A stretch of 64,000 nucleotides of DNA from Achromobacter animicus. GTDB taxonomy: Bacteria; Pseudomonadota; Gammaproteobacteria; Burkholderiales; Burkholderiaceae_B. The notes beneath the pieces are model-generated. The model was not told where the DNA came from. It did no database searches and saw only the letters and a program-made list of their open reading frames with translations. Location of the stretch: positions 682,001-746,000 of the forward strand of contig NZ_CADIJM010000001.1 in the NCBI RefSeq assembly GCF_902859585.1, read 5' to 3'. Below, piece by piece: positions 35,325-44,874 of the stretch. How positions within the stretch are numbered: position 1 is the stretch's first letter; each line of letters begins with the position of its first letter. Made by a program: the position numbers and the translations under genes.

Positions 35325-36253
35325 TCCGCAGCATGACCGCCTTCGGCAACGCCCGAGCAGACTTAGAACAAGGCACTCTCGCCATAGAACTGCGCAGCGT
35401 CAACAGCCGCTTTCTCGACCTGTATTTCCGTCTTCCCGACGAACTGCGCCACGTGGAAACGCCCCTGCGCGAGCTGCTGACCACCAACCTGGCCCGCGGC
35501 AAGGTCGAAATCCGCGTGTCCTTCACCCGTGCGGCCAACGCCGACCTGTCCAAGCTGGATCCCGCCTGGCTCGACAGCCTGGCCGAACAGCTGCAGGCCG
35601 CGCGCCGCATCATTCCGGACATCGCGTCCCCGCGTCTGGCCGAACTGTTCAACTGGCCCGGCCAGCGCGGCAACGACGCCCTGGACCCGCAGATCTGGGG
35701 CGCCGCGTGCCTGCAGGCCGCGCAGCAGGCCCTGACCCAGCTTCAGGAAGGCCGCGAGCGCGAAGGCGAACGCCTGGCCGGCATGATGCGCGAATGCGCC
35801 GATGGCGTCGCGCGCGTCGTGGACATCGTGCAGGCGCATCTGCCGCAACTGCTGGCTGACCACCGCGAGCGCCAGGCCGCCAAGCTGCGCGAAAGCGTCG
35901 AATCCGCATTCCCCGGCGGATTCACGCACATTTCCGGCGCGGAACTGTCCGAACGCCTGTCGCAGGAAGCCAACCTTTTTGCCCTGCGCATCGACGTGGC
36001 CGAAGAACTGTCCCGCCTGCGTTCGCACCTGGAAGAACTGCGTCACCTGCTGTCCGACGGCGGCGGCAAGCCCGCGGCCGGCAAGAAGAACGCCGGCAGC
36101 GCGGGCAAGCGCCTGGATTTCCTGTTCCAGGAAATGAACCGTGAAGCCAACACGCTGGGTTCCAAGGCCGGCAGCATGGAAGTCACCCGCGCCGCCATGG
36201 ACCTGAAGCTGCTGATCGAGCAGATGCGCGAGCAGGCGCAGAACATCGAGTAA
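35321..36253 (+). CDS. yicC: YicC-family endoribonuclease
   Basis: The 310-aa protein begins MIRSMTAFGNARAD and ends with the family hallmark LDFLFQEMNREANTLGSKAG, followed by LKLLIEQMREQAQNIE. E. coli YicC is an endoribonuclease that promotes decay of the RyhB small RNA. The start overlaps the stop of a possible 34-codon leader ORF (35220-35324, ATGA). Gmk, its frequent downstream neighbour, is 5.4 kb away here. Confidence 0.93.
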   Translation: MIRSMTAFGNARADLEQGTLAIELRSVNSRFLDLYFRLPDELRHVETPLRELLTTNLARGKVEIRVSFTRAANADLSKLDPAWLDSLAEQLQAARRIIPDIASPRLAELFNWPGQRGNDALDPQIWGAACLQAAQQALTQLQEGREREGERLAGMMRECADGVARVVDIVQAHLPQLLADHRERQAAKLRESVESAFPGGFTHISGAELSERLSQEANLFALRIDVAEELSRLRSHLEELRHLLSDGGGKPAAGKKNAGSAGKRLDFLFQEMNREANTLGSKAGSMEVTRAAMDLKLLIEQMREQAQNIE

Positions 36254-36302
36254 GGGGCGCGGCGCCCGCGGGGGTTGCTACCCCCGCCTGGCGGCCACCC
36301 TG

Positions 36303-37898
36303 TTAGCGGCTCTCGCCCGTCGCCGGCTCGCCCCGCAGGGCCGAATCCAGGTATTCGCTACGGGCGCGCGCGTCCGGAAAACGCATGTCGCGGTAGCTGA
36401 CGAAGCGCGATCCGCGCGTCAGGCGGTAGCCGGCCCAGATCAGCAGGAAGAGCGGAATGCCGATGTAGGTGGCCACCACGCCGCCCCACTGGATCTTGTC
36501 CTCCAGGAACGCCTGGTAGTTCTGACCCAAGGTGATGATCAGGCACAGCACGAACGCGAAGATCGGACCGAAGGGAAAGAACGGGGACACATACGGCAGA
36601 TCCGCCAGGCTGTTGCCCTGCTTCACGTAACCCCGCCGGAACCGGTAATGGCTGATGGCAATGCCCAGCCACGCAATGAACCCGGTCATCCCCGACGTAT
36701 TGAGCAGCCAGATATAAACGTCGTTGGGACTGAAGAGGAAGGTGAAAAAGCACAGCGCCGCGACGACGGTGGTGGCCAGCAGCGCCCACAGGGGCACGCC
36801 GCTACGTGAAATCCGGCCGAAGATCCGCGGCGCCTTGCCTTCGCGCGCCAGACTGTAGAGCATGCGCGTGGCCGCATACATGCCCGAATTGCCGGCGGAC
36901 AGCACCGACGTCAGCACCACGGCGTTCATCACGGAGGCCGCACCCAACAGTCCCGCGCGTTCGAAGATCAGCGCGAACGGGCTGACGCTGATGTCCTCGA
37001 CATCGTTGCGCAGCAGGTGGGGGTCGGTATAGGGAATCAAGAGACCGATGACCAGGATCGCCGCCACGTAGAACAGCAGAATGCGCCAGAACACCTGGCG
37101 CACCGCGCGCGGCAGATTGCGGGCCGGATCCTTGGATTCTCCTGCGGCAATGCCGATCAGTTCGGTGCCCTGGAACGAAAATCCCACCACCATCGCCACG
37201 CCGATCAGCGCAGCAAAGCCGCCTGCGAAGGGCGCGTCGCCCACCGTCCAGTTGGCCAGCCCGCCCGTCTCGCCACCGCGGATGATGCCCAGCAGCATCA
37301 TCACGCCCATGGTGACGAAGGCCAGCACCGCAATCACCTTGATCAGCGCAAACCAGAATTCGGCCTCGCCGAACCCGCGGGCGGACATCGCGTTCAGTCC
37401 GAAAGTGATGGCCAGGAACAGCGCGCTCCAATAGAAGCCGGGCACGTCGGGAAACCAGTACGCCATGACGAGCTGCGCCGCGACCAGGTCGACCGCCACC
37501 GTCACCGCCCAGTTGTACCAATAGTTCCACCCGAGCGCGAAGCCGAAGCCGTCTTCGACATAGCGCGCGCCATAGGTCGAGAACGAACCGGACACCGGCA
37601 TGGCGGCCGCCAGTTCGCCCAGGCTGGTCATCAGGAAATAGACCATGATGCCGATCAGCACATAGCCCAGCAGCGCACCGCCGGGGCCGGCCTTGGCGAT
37701 GGTCGCGCCCGACGCCACAAAGAGTCCGGTGCCGATGGACCCGCCGACCGCGATCATGGTCAGGTGGCGCGCCGACAGCGTGCGCCGCAATTCGGACGGC
37801 CTGTCCGCCTGCGCGTTGCGCGTGCCGCCTGAGCGACGGTCATCGTGTTCCGATGGTGCCAAAATGCGTTCCTTCACGTCTGGATGGCGCTCGCGCAA
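36303..37898 (-). CDS. lysP: Lysine-specific permease LysP
   Basis: The protein resembles E. coli LysP almost throughout: LSARHLTMIAVGGSIGTGLF near residue 40, MVYFLMTSLGELAAAMPVSG, ALGWNYWYNWAVTVAVDLVA, SFQGTELIGIAAGESKDPA, ISVSPFALIFERAGLLGAASV, and a C-terminus ending with a match to the LysP RYSEMKFP region (SYRDMRFP). Twelve membrane segments; it imports lysine with protons. The start is uncertain: the longest frame opens with TTG 37898 (531 aa), and a GTG at 37877 is possible. LysP also modulates CadC in enterics; no cadCBA genes are here. Confidence 0.92.
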   Translation of the reverse strand: MRERHPDVKERILAPSEHDDRRSGGTRNAQADRPSELRRTLSARHLTMIAVGGSIGTGLFVASGATIAKAGPGGALLGYVLIGIMVYFLMTSLGELAAAMPVSGSFSTYGARYVEDGFGFALGWNYWYNWAVTVAVDLVAAQLVMAYWFPDVPGFYWSALFLAITFGLNAMSARGFGEAEFWFALIKVIAVLAFVTMGVMMLLGIIRGGETGGLANWTVGDAPFAGGFAALIGVAMVVGFSFQGTELIGIAAGESKDPARNLPRAVRQVFWRILLFYVAAILVIGLLIPYTDPHLLRNDVEDISVSPFALIFERAGLLGAASVMNAVVLTSVLSAGNSGMYAATRMLYSLAREGKAPRIFGRISRSGVPLWALLATTVVAALCFFTFLFSPNDVYIWLLNTSGMTGFIAWLGIAISHYRFRRGYVKQGNSLADLPYVSPFFPFGPIFAFVLCLIITLGQNYQAFLEDKIQWGGVVATYIGIPLFLLIWAGYRLTRGSRFVSYRDMRFPDARARSEYLDSALRGEPATGESR

Positions 37899-38020
37899 TT
37901 CGCTGCGAACGCCCTGGGATTACCGAGCAACGCGCGAGAATAGCGCAATCGGCCCCGACATGAAAAATGGCCGGGAGCTGGGGACGGATTCGCCCCGGAG
38001 CCCTCCCGGCAGCGGCCGTC

Positions 38021-39520
38021 TTATTGAAACGCCGTTTCCATGAACGTGCGCAGCTTGCGCGAATGCAGCCGCTCCGGCGGCATGTCGCGCAGCCGCTCCA
38101 GCGCCCGGATGCCGATTTCCAGATGCTGGTTGACCTGACGCCGGTAAAAGGCGCTGGCCATGCCGGGCAGTTTCAATTCGCCGTGCAGCGGCTTGTCCGA
38201 CACGCACAGCAAGGTGCCGTAAGGCACCCGGAAACGGAATCCGTTGGCCGCGATCGTGGCCGATTCCATATCCAGCGCAATCGCGCGCGACTGGGCAAAG
38301 CGTTCCACCAGATCGACGTGGTCGCGCAACTCCCAGTTGCGGTTGTCGATTGTCGCCACTGTGCCCGTACGCATGATGCGCTTCAGGTCCCAACCGGACA
38401 GCCCGGCCACTTCTTCGACCGCCTGCTCCAGCGCCACCTGCACTTCCGCCAGCGCCGGCACGGGCACCCAGGTGGGCAGATCGTCATCCAGCACGTGGTC
38501 TTCACGGACATAGCCGTGCGCCAGGACGTAGTCGCCCAGGCGCTGGGAATCTCGCAGGCCGGCGCAGTGACCCAGCATCAGCCACGCGTGCGGGCGCAGC
38601 ACGGCGATGTGGTCGGTGATCGTCTTGGCGTTAGACGGCCCGACGCCGATGTTGACCAACGTGATGCCGGAGTGATCGCCGCGCACCAGGTGGTAAGCCG
38701 GCATCTGCGGCAAGCGCACGGCCTGGGCCTCGTCGCCCGGACCGCTTTCGCCGCGGCGCGTAATACGGTTGCCGGGCTCGACCAGCATTTCGTAGTCTTC
38801 GTTGCCGCTGGACATCAGGGCGCGGGCCCGGGCGCAGAACTCGTCGACATAGAACTGGTAGTTGGTGAACAGCACGAAATTCTGGAAGTGCGTGGGCGCC
38901 GTCGAGGTGTAGTGCTGCAGCCGGTGCAGCGAATAATCCACGCGCTGCGCGGTAAACGGCGCCAGCGGCTTGGGTTCGCCTTCCTTGCCGCGCCACGATC
39001 CGTTCACGATGGCGTCGTCGGTGACCGCCAGATCCGGCACGTCGAACAGGTCGCGCAGCGGGCGCTTGAGCGCCTCGAGGTGCTCGCCTTCCACGTAGGC
39101 GCCCTCGGGAAACGCGAAATGCAGCGGAATCGGGGAATCCGACTCGCCCACTTCGACCGCCACCCGATGGTTCTGCAACAACTGGCCGATCTGCTCGATC
39201 AGGTAATCGCGAAACAGGACCGGCTGTGTGATGGTGGTCTGGTAGTAACCCGGTTCGGCCACGTGGCCATAGGAAAGCCGGGTGTCGATGGGATCGTAGG
39301 TTTCGACGACGATGCGGATGGCCGGGTAGTAGGCGCGGAATCGCGCGCTGCCATTGCCCGTGCCCTTCAAGACCTCGCGAAACGCGGTACGCAGGAACGC
39401 CGTATTGCGCGCATAGATTTCCGCCAGCCGGTCTACGGCGGACAACGCGTCCTGGAAGGGTTCAAACGGCAGGGCCTCAGGCCGGTTCATGGACGACAAA
39501 GGGTGTACTGCGTTCATCAT
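38021..39520 (-). CDS. amn: AMP nucleosidase
   Basis: The 499-aa protein matches AMP nucleosidase, which splits AMP into adenine and ribose 5-phosphate. It has the N-terminal Amn-specific domain (residues 1-180) and a C-terminal nucleoside phosphorylase fold: ITLVNIGVGPSNAKTITDHI, LMLGHCAGLRDSQRLGDYVLA and ALDMESATIAANGF. The start is ATG 39520 (GGAG about 9 nt upstream). It is divergent from the NlpC/P60 gene over a 368-bp gap. Confidence 0.94.
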   Translation of the reverse strand: MMNAVHPLSSMNRPEALPFEPFQDALSAVDRLAEIYARNTAFLRTAFREVLKGTGNGSARFRAYYPAIRIVVETYDPIDTRLSYGHVAEPGYYQTTITQPVLFRDYLIEQIGQLLQNHRVAVEVGESDSPIPLHFAFPEGAYVEGEHLEALKRPLRDLFDVPDLAVTDDAIVNGSWRGKEGEPKPLAPFTAQRVDYSLHRLQHYTSTAPTHFQNFVLFTNYQFYVDEFCARARALMSSGNEDYEMLVEPGNRITRRGESGPGDEAQAVRLPQMPAYHLVRGDHSGITLVNIGVGPSNAKTITDHIAVLRPHAWLMLGHCAGLRDSQRLGDYVLAHGYVREDHVLDDDLPTWVPVPALAEVQVALEQAVEEVAGLSGWDLKRIMRTGTVATIDNRNWELRDHVDLVERFAQSRAIALDMESATIAANGFRFRVPYGTLLCVSDKPLHGELKLPGMASAFYRRQVNQHLEIGIRALERLRDMPPERLHSRKLRTFMETAFQ

Positions 39521-39888
39521 TGAGCTTTACTCCGCCTTCTTATCTGTCTTTTTTGGCATCGGCTCTGCGCAACGGCAATACCGAGGGCCGATGCGGTCGA
39601 TTATGCCCGAGGCGTTAGGCAATGAAATGTCATCAGAGCCGCCGTCGTGGCTATCGCACACAACGGCCCGCGGATACGCGATTTCCGATGAGCCTGTTAC
39701 GTGGCGCGGTGGGCGCACAGTAACAACAGGCCGGCGATTATGCTGCATTGCACTACAAATGTAATGAAACATTATTACACTATAATCTTGAGGCGTTTCT
39801 TGCTTTCTGCCTGGAAACCGCTCCCCTTTCCGCCGGCTTGCCTCATAGGCAAAGCCATGCCGCCCACTCCGATTTCTGAAGTGACGTA
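39521..39888. other. Intergenic region between amn and the NlpC/P60 gene
   Basis: No gene can be supported in these 368 nt. The right half is distinctly AT-rich for this genome. It carries an inverted repeat TGTAAT-N8-ATTACA (39760-39779) directly followed by TATAAT (39781-39786), and a looser GTTAC-N19-GTAAC repeat (39696-39724). The amn promoter presumably lies at the left. Confidence 0.55.
39760..39786 (+). promoter_or_regulatory. Inverted repeat abutting a perfect -10 box upstream of the NlpC/P60 gene
   Basis: TGTAAT (39760-39765) and ATTACA (39774-39779) flank GAAACATT, one base before TATAAT (39781-39786). No good -35 hexamer is present at 16-18 bp; the repeat occupies that position, as expected for a repressor or activator site. 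It loosely resembles alphaproteobacterial Zur boxes (GTAATGTTATAACATTAC, 13 of 18), but this match is weak. Confidence 0.5.
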
Positions 39889-40485
39889 ATGACGCCGCCC
39901 ACGCGAAAGTTTCGCTTTACCCAATTCCGCACGCCCGCATTTCTGTCAGCGCCCCTGCTGGCCCTGACGCTCTCCTGGATTCCTGGCGCCGCCCAAGCCT
40001 CGCTGGCCGCCGAACAAGCCCGCCCCACCCTCAGCGGCTTAAGCCTCGCGCAAGAGCCCACCGTCCTGACGCTGCGCGAGCGCGTCGTGCAGGCCGGCCT
40101 GGAGGCCATCGGCACGCCCTACAGCTGGGGCGGCGATGACGCCGACGGCTTCGATTGCAGCGGGCTCGTCCTGTATGTCTACCGCGAAATCGCGGGCCTG
40201 GAGCTGCCGCGCACCGCGCGCGCCCAGCGCAGCGAAGGCAAGACCGTGTCCGCCAAGAAGGAACTGCGCCCCGGTGATCTGGTGTTCTTCGCCACCCGTG
40301 GACGCGGCGTCACCTCGCACGTCGGCATCTATATTGGCCAGAACAAGTTCGTTCATGCCCCCCGCCGCGGCACCAAGGTGCGCGTCGACGACATGAAGAC
40401 GGCCTACTGGTCCAAACGTTACCTGGGCGCCCGCGCCTATCTGGATACCCCGCCCAAGCAACTGCTTGCTCAGGCCTCGCGCTAA
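39889..40485 (+). CDS. Secreted NlpC/P60 cell-wall hydrolase
   Basis: The 198-aa protein has a hydrophobic signal segment (about 17-38, ending AQA|S) and an NlpC/P60 domain (60-195) with the catalytic cysteine C90 in DGFDCSGLV, H144 in SHVGIYIG and H156 in KFVHAPRRG. It is expected to cut peptidoglycan stem peptides in the periplasm, like MepS/Spr. There is no lipobox. A terminator follows. Confidence 0.92.
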   Translation: MTPPTRKFRFTQFRTPAFLSAPLLALTLSWIPGAAQASLAAEQARPTLSGLSLAQEPTVLTLRERVVQAGLEAIGTPYSWGGDDADGFDCSGLVLYVYREIAGLELPRTARAQRSEGKTVSAKKELRPGDLVFFATRGRGVTSHVGIYIGQNKFVHAPRRGTKVRVDDMKTAYWSKRYLGARAYLDTPPKQLLAQASR

Positions 40486-40537
40486 GCGCAAGGCCGGCGG
40501 ACGGCGCCCACTGGGCGCCTGGGGATAAACGCAAAAA

Positions 40538-40563
40538 CGCCGGCACGCTTGTGCCGGCGGTTT
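40538..40563. terminator. Terminator between the NlpC/P60 gene and a convergent SDR
   Basis: CGCCGGCAC (40538-40546), loop GCTT, GTGCCGGCG (40551-40559), with A5 to the left (40533-40537) and GTTT to the right. The A5 makes it strongest for the minus-strand SDR transcript. Confidence 0.85.
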
Positions 40564-40580
40564 CGTTCCTTAAATGACGC

Positions 40581-41351
40581 TCAGCCCCGGCCCACGAACG
40601 GCATGTTGGTGGCCATGAGCGTCATGAATTGCACGTTGGCGTCCAGCGGCAGACGGGCCATTGCGGCCACGGCCTGCGCTACGTGCGCAACGTCCATGCG
40701 CGGTTCGACCTTGGTGCTGCCATCGGCCTGCAGGATGCCGGCAGCCATGCGCTCAGTCATTTCCGTGGCAGCGTTGCCGATATCGATCTGGCCGCATGCA
40801 ATGTTGTACGCTCGGCAATCCAGGGAGATCGACTTGGTCAGCCCGGTCACCGCGTGCTTGGTGGCGGTATAGGCAATGGAAAACGGCCGCGGCGCGTGCG
40901 AGGAAATCGAGCCGTTGTTGATGATGCGGCCGCCTCGCGGGTTCTGCGCTTTCATGATGCGGATCGCAGCCTGCGCGCACAGGAACATGCCCGTCAGGTT
41001 GGTGTCGACGACTTCGCGCCACACGGCCACCGGCAATTCCTCGATCGGCACGGCCGGCGCGCCGCGCCCGGCGTTGTTGAACAGCACGTCCAGGCGGCCG
41101 TATTCGCGCTGGGCGGTATCGAAGAGATCGCGGACTGCCTGCTCGTCGGATACGTCCGTGGGCACGACGAGTGCCCGCAGACCGTCTTCCCCGGCGGCCG
41201 TCCGGGTGGCTTCCAGGGGCTCACGCCGGCGGCCCGCCAGCACGACCCGGTAACCCTGCGCCAGGAATTCCAGCGCGACTGCGCGGCCAATGCCGGTGCC
41301 GGCGCCCGTGACCAGGGCGACGCGGGGCGGATCGATCTCGTTCGTGTTCAT
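40581..41351 (-). CDS. SDR-family NAD(P)-dependent oxidoreductase
   Basis: The 256-aa protein is a complete classical [11 protein letters not shown] cofactor loop (about 15-22), NNAG, a serine in SISSHAP, and catalytic YTATK. GGAG lies 6 nt before ATG 41351. Substrate unknown. It stands alone between the NlpC/P60 gene and gmk. Confidence 0.88.
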   Translation of the reverse strand: MNTNEIDPPRVALVTGAGTGIGRAVALEFLAQGYRVVLAGRRREPLEATRTAAGEDGLRALVVPTDVSDEQAVRDLFDTAQREYGRLDVLFNNAGRGAPAVPIEELPVAVWREVVDTNLTGMFLCAQAAIRIMKAQNPRGGRIINNGSISSHAPRPFSIAYTATKHAVTGLTKSISLDCRAYNIACGQIDIGNAATEMTERMAAGILQADGSTKVEPRMDVAHVAQAVAAMARLPLDANVQFMTLMATNMPFVGRG

Positions 41352-41609
41352 CGGATTCTCCGTCTTATGAATGCGCGAAATCCTACCCGAATCGTCTCAC
41401 GGATGCTGCAAGCGAAGGTTCCAGACGCGACACACTTTCTACATTCCCGCCAAAGGGATGACACGCGCCCGTTGCGCCGCCCACACTGCGCGTCGGCCGC
41501 CTGTGTCCAACGTCGGCCCGGCATGGATTAACACGTTGCCGGACCGCGCGGCCAACCGCGCGATTTGCTATTCTTCGACTCTCAGCATCACAGCCGGTCA
41601 CATTCATTC

Positions 41610-42242
41610 ATGCACGCCACTCCCGGAAACGTCTTCATGGTCGTCGCGCCCAGCGGCGCCGGCAAGTCCAGCCTCGTGAAGGCCCTGCTTGCCCAGGACT
41701 CCTCCATCCTGCTTTCCATTTCCTGCACGACGCGCGCGCCCCGCCCCGGCGAAGAAGACGGCCGCGAGTACCGGTTCGTGTCGATCGACGATTTCAAGCG
41801 CATGCGCGAAGCGCAGAACCTGCTGGAATGGGCCGAAGTCCACGGCAATTTCTACGGCACGCCGCGCGACCGCATCGACGAGGCGACCAGCCAGGGACGT
41901 GACGTGCTGCTGGAAATCGACTGGCAAGGCGCGCGCCAGGTGAAGCAGCGTTTTCCGCGCGCGATCGGCATTTTCGTGCTGCCCCCGTCCATCGACGAGC
42001 TTGAAAGCCGCCTCAAGGCGCGCGGCCAGGACGAGCCCCAAGTCATCGCCCGCCGGCTGATGGCCGCAGGCGGCGAAATCGCCCATGCGCCTGAATGCGA
42101 ATATGTTATTATTAATCAAGAATTTAGCGTAGCCCTGTCGGAGCTGACCCAAATCGTCAGCGCCGCACGGCTGCGTTTTTCGTCTCAGGCCGCCCGTCAC
42201 GCCGAGTTGTTTGCGCAACTTGGCATCCCGGCCGAACACTGA
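41610..42242 (+). CDS. gmk: Guanylate kinase
   Basis: The start is ATG 41610 ([21 protein letters not shown]), giving 210 aa. The P-loop APSGAGKSS and the GMP-binding segment [17 protein letters not shown] are intact. Gmk phosphorylates GMP to GDP and is itself inhibited by (p)ppGpp in many bacteria. It heads the gmk-rpoZ-spoT operon. Confidence 0.96.
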   Translation: MHATPGNVFMVVAPSGAGKSSLVKALLAQDSSILLSISCTTRAPRPGEEDGREYRFVSIDDFKRMREAQNLLEWAEVHGNFYGTPRDRIDEATSQGRDVLLEIDWQGARQVKQRFPRAIGIFVLPPSIDELESRLKARGQDEPQVIARRLMAAGGEIAHAPECEYVIINQEFSVALSELTQIVSAARLRFSSQAARHAELFAQLGIPAEH

Positions 42243-42286
42243 GCCGAACGCATTCTCCCCATCATCCATCAGCACCAGGTGTCCTA

Positions 42287-42490
42287 ATGGCTCGCATCAC
42301 TGTCGAAGACTGTCTGAATCAAATCCCCAATCGTTTCAAGCTCACGCTGGCCGCGACCTACCGCGCCCGTGAATTGGCGCAAGGCCACGCCCCGCGCCTG
42401 GACAGCAAGGACAAGCCCACGGTCACGGCCCTGCGCGAAATCGCTGGCGGACTCACCGGCGTGGAAATGCTGCGTAAAGTTCCCACCTGA
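42287..42490 (+). CDS. rpoZ: RNA polymerase omega subunit
   Basis: The 67-aa protein is the omega subunit ([21 protein letters not shown], then [14 protein letters not shown]). It chaperones beta' assembly and forms part of one ppGpp-binding site on RNA polymerase. It is 44 nt after gmk and 22 nt before spoT, the conserved order. Confidence 0.97.
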   Translation: MARITVEDCLNQIPNRFKLTLAATYRARELAQGHAPRLDSKDKPTVTALREIAGGLTGVEMLRKVPT

Positions 42491-42512
42491 TACGCTCCGG
42501 GGGGCTGCAAGC

Positions 42513-44807
42513 ATGGCTTTTCCCGGGCTGAAGTACGCTTCATCTGGTCTGCTTGCCGCACTACGTGCCGGCTCCCGTCTCGGGCGCCGCACGGGCAAGA
42601 AAGACAAGAACTCCCCCACGCCACCGTCCGTCGCCGCACAAGAAGCGGCGGACGCGACCGGATCCCCGGTTGCCTCGCTGGCGCCGCTGACCGAAATCAT
42701 CGGCAGCTATCTCGACAAGAATGATGTAGAGCGCGTGCGCGAAGCCTATCGCTTTGCGGACCAGGCGCACCTGGGCCAGTTCCGCGCCAGCGGCTCGCCC
42801 TACATCTCTCATCCCATCGCCGTCACCGAAATCTGCGCGGGCTGGAAGCTCGACGTCAACGCGCTGTCTGCCGCTCTGCTGCACGACGTGATGGAAGACC
42901 AGGGCATCGCCAAGCACGAGCTGGCCGAGAAGTTCGGACCGGAAGTCGCCGAGCTGGTCGATGGCCTGTCCAAGCTGGACCGCCTGGACTTCGCCACCAA
43001 GGCCGAACAACAGGCAGAGAGCTTCCGCAAGATGCTGCTGGCGATGGCGCGCGACGTGCGCGTCATCCTCATCAAGCTGGCCGACCGGCTGCACAACATG
43101 CGCACGCTGGACGCGGTCAATCCCGAAAAGCGCCGCCGCATCGCCCGCGAAACCTTGGACATCTATGCGCCCATCGCGCATCGGCTCGGCCTGAACCTGC
43201 TGTTCCGCGAACTGCAGGACCTGTGCTTTGCCGCGATGCACCCGAACCGGTATCAGGTGCTGTACAAGGCCGTCCTGGCCGCGCGCGGCAACCGCCGCGA
43301 GGTCATTACCAAGATCGCCGACTCCGTGCGCGCCGCCCTGCCCGCGGCCGGCATCGAGGCCGAAGTCAGCGGCCGCGAAAAGACGCTGTTCGGCATCTAC
43401 CGCAAGATGGTCGACCAGAAAAAGTCCTTTTCTGACGTGTTGGACATCTACGGTTTCCGCATCGTCGTCCATACCCTGCCCGAGTGCTATCTGGCGCTGG
43501 GGACGCTGCATCAGCTCTTCCGCCCGGTGCCCGGCAAGTTCAAGGACTACATCGCCATCCCCAAGGTGAACGGCTATCAGTCCCTGCACACGACGCTGGT
43601 CGGCCCCTACGGCACGCCGGTCGAGTTCCAGTTCCGTACGCGCGACATGCACCACGTCGCCGAGGAAGGCGTCGCCTCGCACTGGCTATACAAGGGCGCG
43701 GATCTGACGCTCAACGACCTGCAAAAGCGCACGCACCAATGGCTGCAATCGCTGCTGGACATTCAGAGCCAGACTGGCGATTCAGGCGAATTCCTCGAGC
43801 ACGTCAAGGTCGACCTGTTCCCGGACGCCGTGTACGTCTTTACGCCGCGCGGCAAGATCATTTCGCTGCCCCGCGGCGCCACGCCCGTCGACTTCGCCTA
43901 CGCGATTCACACCGACATCGGCAATCAGGCCGTCGCGGCCAAGGTCAATGGCGAGTTCGTGCCGCTGCGCACCGAACTGAGCAGCGGCGACACCGTGGAA
44001 ATCGTCACGTCGCCGGCCTCGCGACCGAATGCGCAATGGCTGAACTATGTGCGCACCGGCCGGGCGCGTTCTGAAATCCGCCACTACCTGCGTACCGTCA
44101 AGTACGAAGAGTCGGTGGCTTTCGGCGAACGATTGCTGGCCCAGGCAATGCAGGAATTGCACATGCCTTTGCCCGCCACCGACGACCCGGGCTGGCAAAA
44201 GCTGGCACGTAGCACCGGCGCCAGTTCGCGCGAGGAAATCCTGGCCGACATCGGGCTGGGCAAGCGGCTTGCCGCGGTGGTTGCCCGCCGATTTGCGCCG
44301 GAGCACCAACTGGTCGCCACCACGGCCGCCGCGGTCGACGAACTGACCTCGGCGCGCAGCGCGCCCATCCTGATCCAGGGCAACGAAGGCCAGGCAGTGC
44401 AGCTTGCTCCTTGCTGCGGTCCGCTGCCCGGCGATCCCATCGTGGCAGGGATGCGCATGGGTCACGGCCTGGTGGTGCACACGGCCGATTGCCCCGTCGC
44501 GTTGCGCCAGCGCCTGCGCGAGCCCGAGCGGTGGATCAACGTGGGCTGGGATGCGCAGACCGCCAAGCATCTGGCGACGCGTCTGGACATCGTCACGCGC
44601 AATGAACGCGGCGTGTTGGGACGGCTGGCAGCGGAAGTTACCGCCGCCGACGCCAATATCATGCATGTCACGATGCACGACGACGCCGTGTCCACCGTGT
44701 CGCTGCACCTGACCATCCAGGTCGACAGCCGCAAGCATCTGGCCCAGGTCATCCGCGCCATCCGGCACGTGCCGCAGGTGCAGAAGATCGTCCGCGTGAA
44801 GGGCTGA
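42513..44807 (+). CDS. spoT: Bifunctional (p)ppGpp synthetase/hydrolase
   Basis: The start is ATG 42513, giving 764 aa; the frame is open into rpoZ but that part is not SpoT-like. The hydrolase HD motif is HDVMED (124-129). The synthetase region has KFKDYIAIPKVNGYQSLHT, with the cation-pair motif as KxKD where bifunctional enzymes usually show RxKD, then a TGS domain and a C-terminal ACT domain. The charge class (basic, not ExDD) fits a Mg/Mn-bifunctional SpoT/Rel type. It makes and degrades the stringent alarmone and ends the gmk operon. Confidence 0.95.
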   Translation: MAFPGLKYASSGLLAALRAGSRLGRRTGKKDKNSPTPPSVAAQEAADATGSPVASLAPLTEIIGSYLDKNDVERVREAYRFADQAHLGQFRASGSPYISHPIAVTEICAGWKLDVNALSAALLHDVMEDQGIAKHELAEKFGPEVAELVDGLSKLDRLDFATKAEQQAESFRKMLLAMARDVRVILIKLADRLHNMRTLDAVNPEKRRRIARETLDIYAPIAHRLGLNLLFRELQDLCFAAMHPNRYQVLYKAVLAARGNRREVITKIADSVRAALPAAGIEAEVSGREKTLFGIYRKMVDQKKSFSDVLDIYGFRIVVHTLPECYLALGTLHQLFRPVPGKFKDYIAIPKVNGYQSLHTTLVGPYGTPVEFQFRTRDMHHVAEEGVASHWLYKGADLTLNDLQKRTHQWLQSLLDIQSQTGDSGEFLEHVKVDLFPDAVYVFTPRGKIISLPRGATPVDFAYAIHTDIGNQAVAAKVNGEFVPLRTELSSGDTVEIVTSPASRPNAQWLNYVRTGRARSEIRHYLRTVKYEESVAFGERLLAQAMQELHMPLPATDDPGWQKLARSTGASSREEILADIGLGKRLAAVVARRFAPEHQLVATTAAAVDELTSARSAPILIQGNEGQAVQLAPCCGPLPGDPIVAGMRMGHGLVVHTADCPVALRQRLREPERWINVGWDAQTAKHLATRLDIVTRNERGVLGRLAAEVTAADANIMHVTMHDDAVSTVSLHLTIQVDSRKHLAQVIRAIRHVPQVQKIVRVKG

Positions 44808-44829
44808 GGCCCTCCTTACCGCGCACACC

Positions 44830-44866
44830 AAAAAAGGCGTCCGGCCACAAGCCGGACGCCTTTTTT
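44830..44866. terminator. Bidirectional terminator between spoT and the amino-acid ABC operon
   Basis: A6, then GGCGTCCGGC (44836-44845), loop CACAA, GCCGGACGCC (44851-44860), T6. A perfect 10-bp stem with U-tracts in both directions. Confidence 0.96.
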
Positions 44867-44874
44867 GCGTCACG

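Noticed and set aside
39696-39724. GTTAC-N19-GTAAC as a third CGNR operator
   Set aside because: Arms are in the opposite orientation and spacing differs from the two matching repeats.
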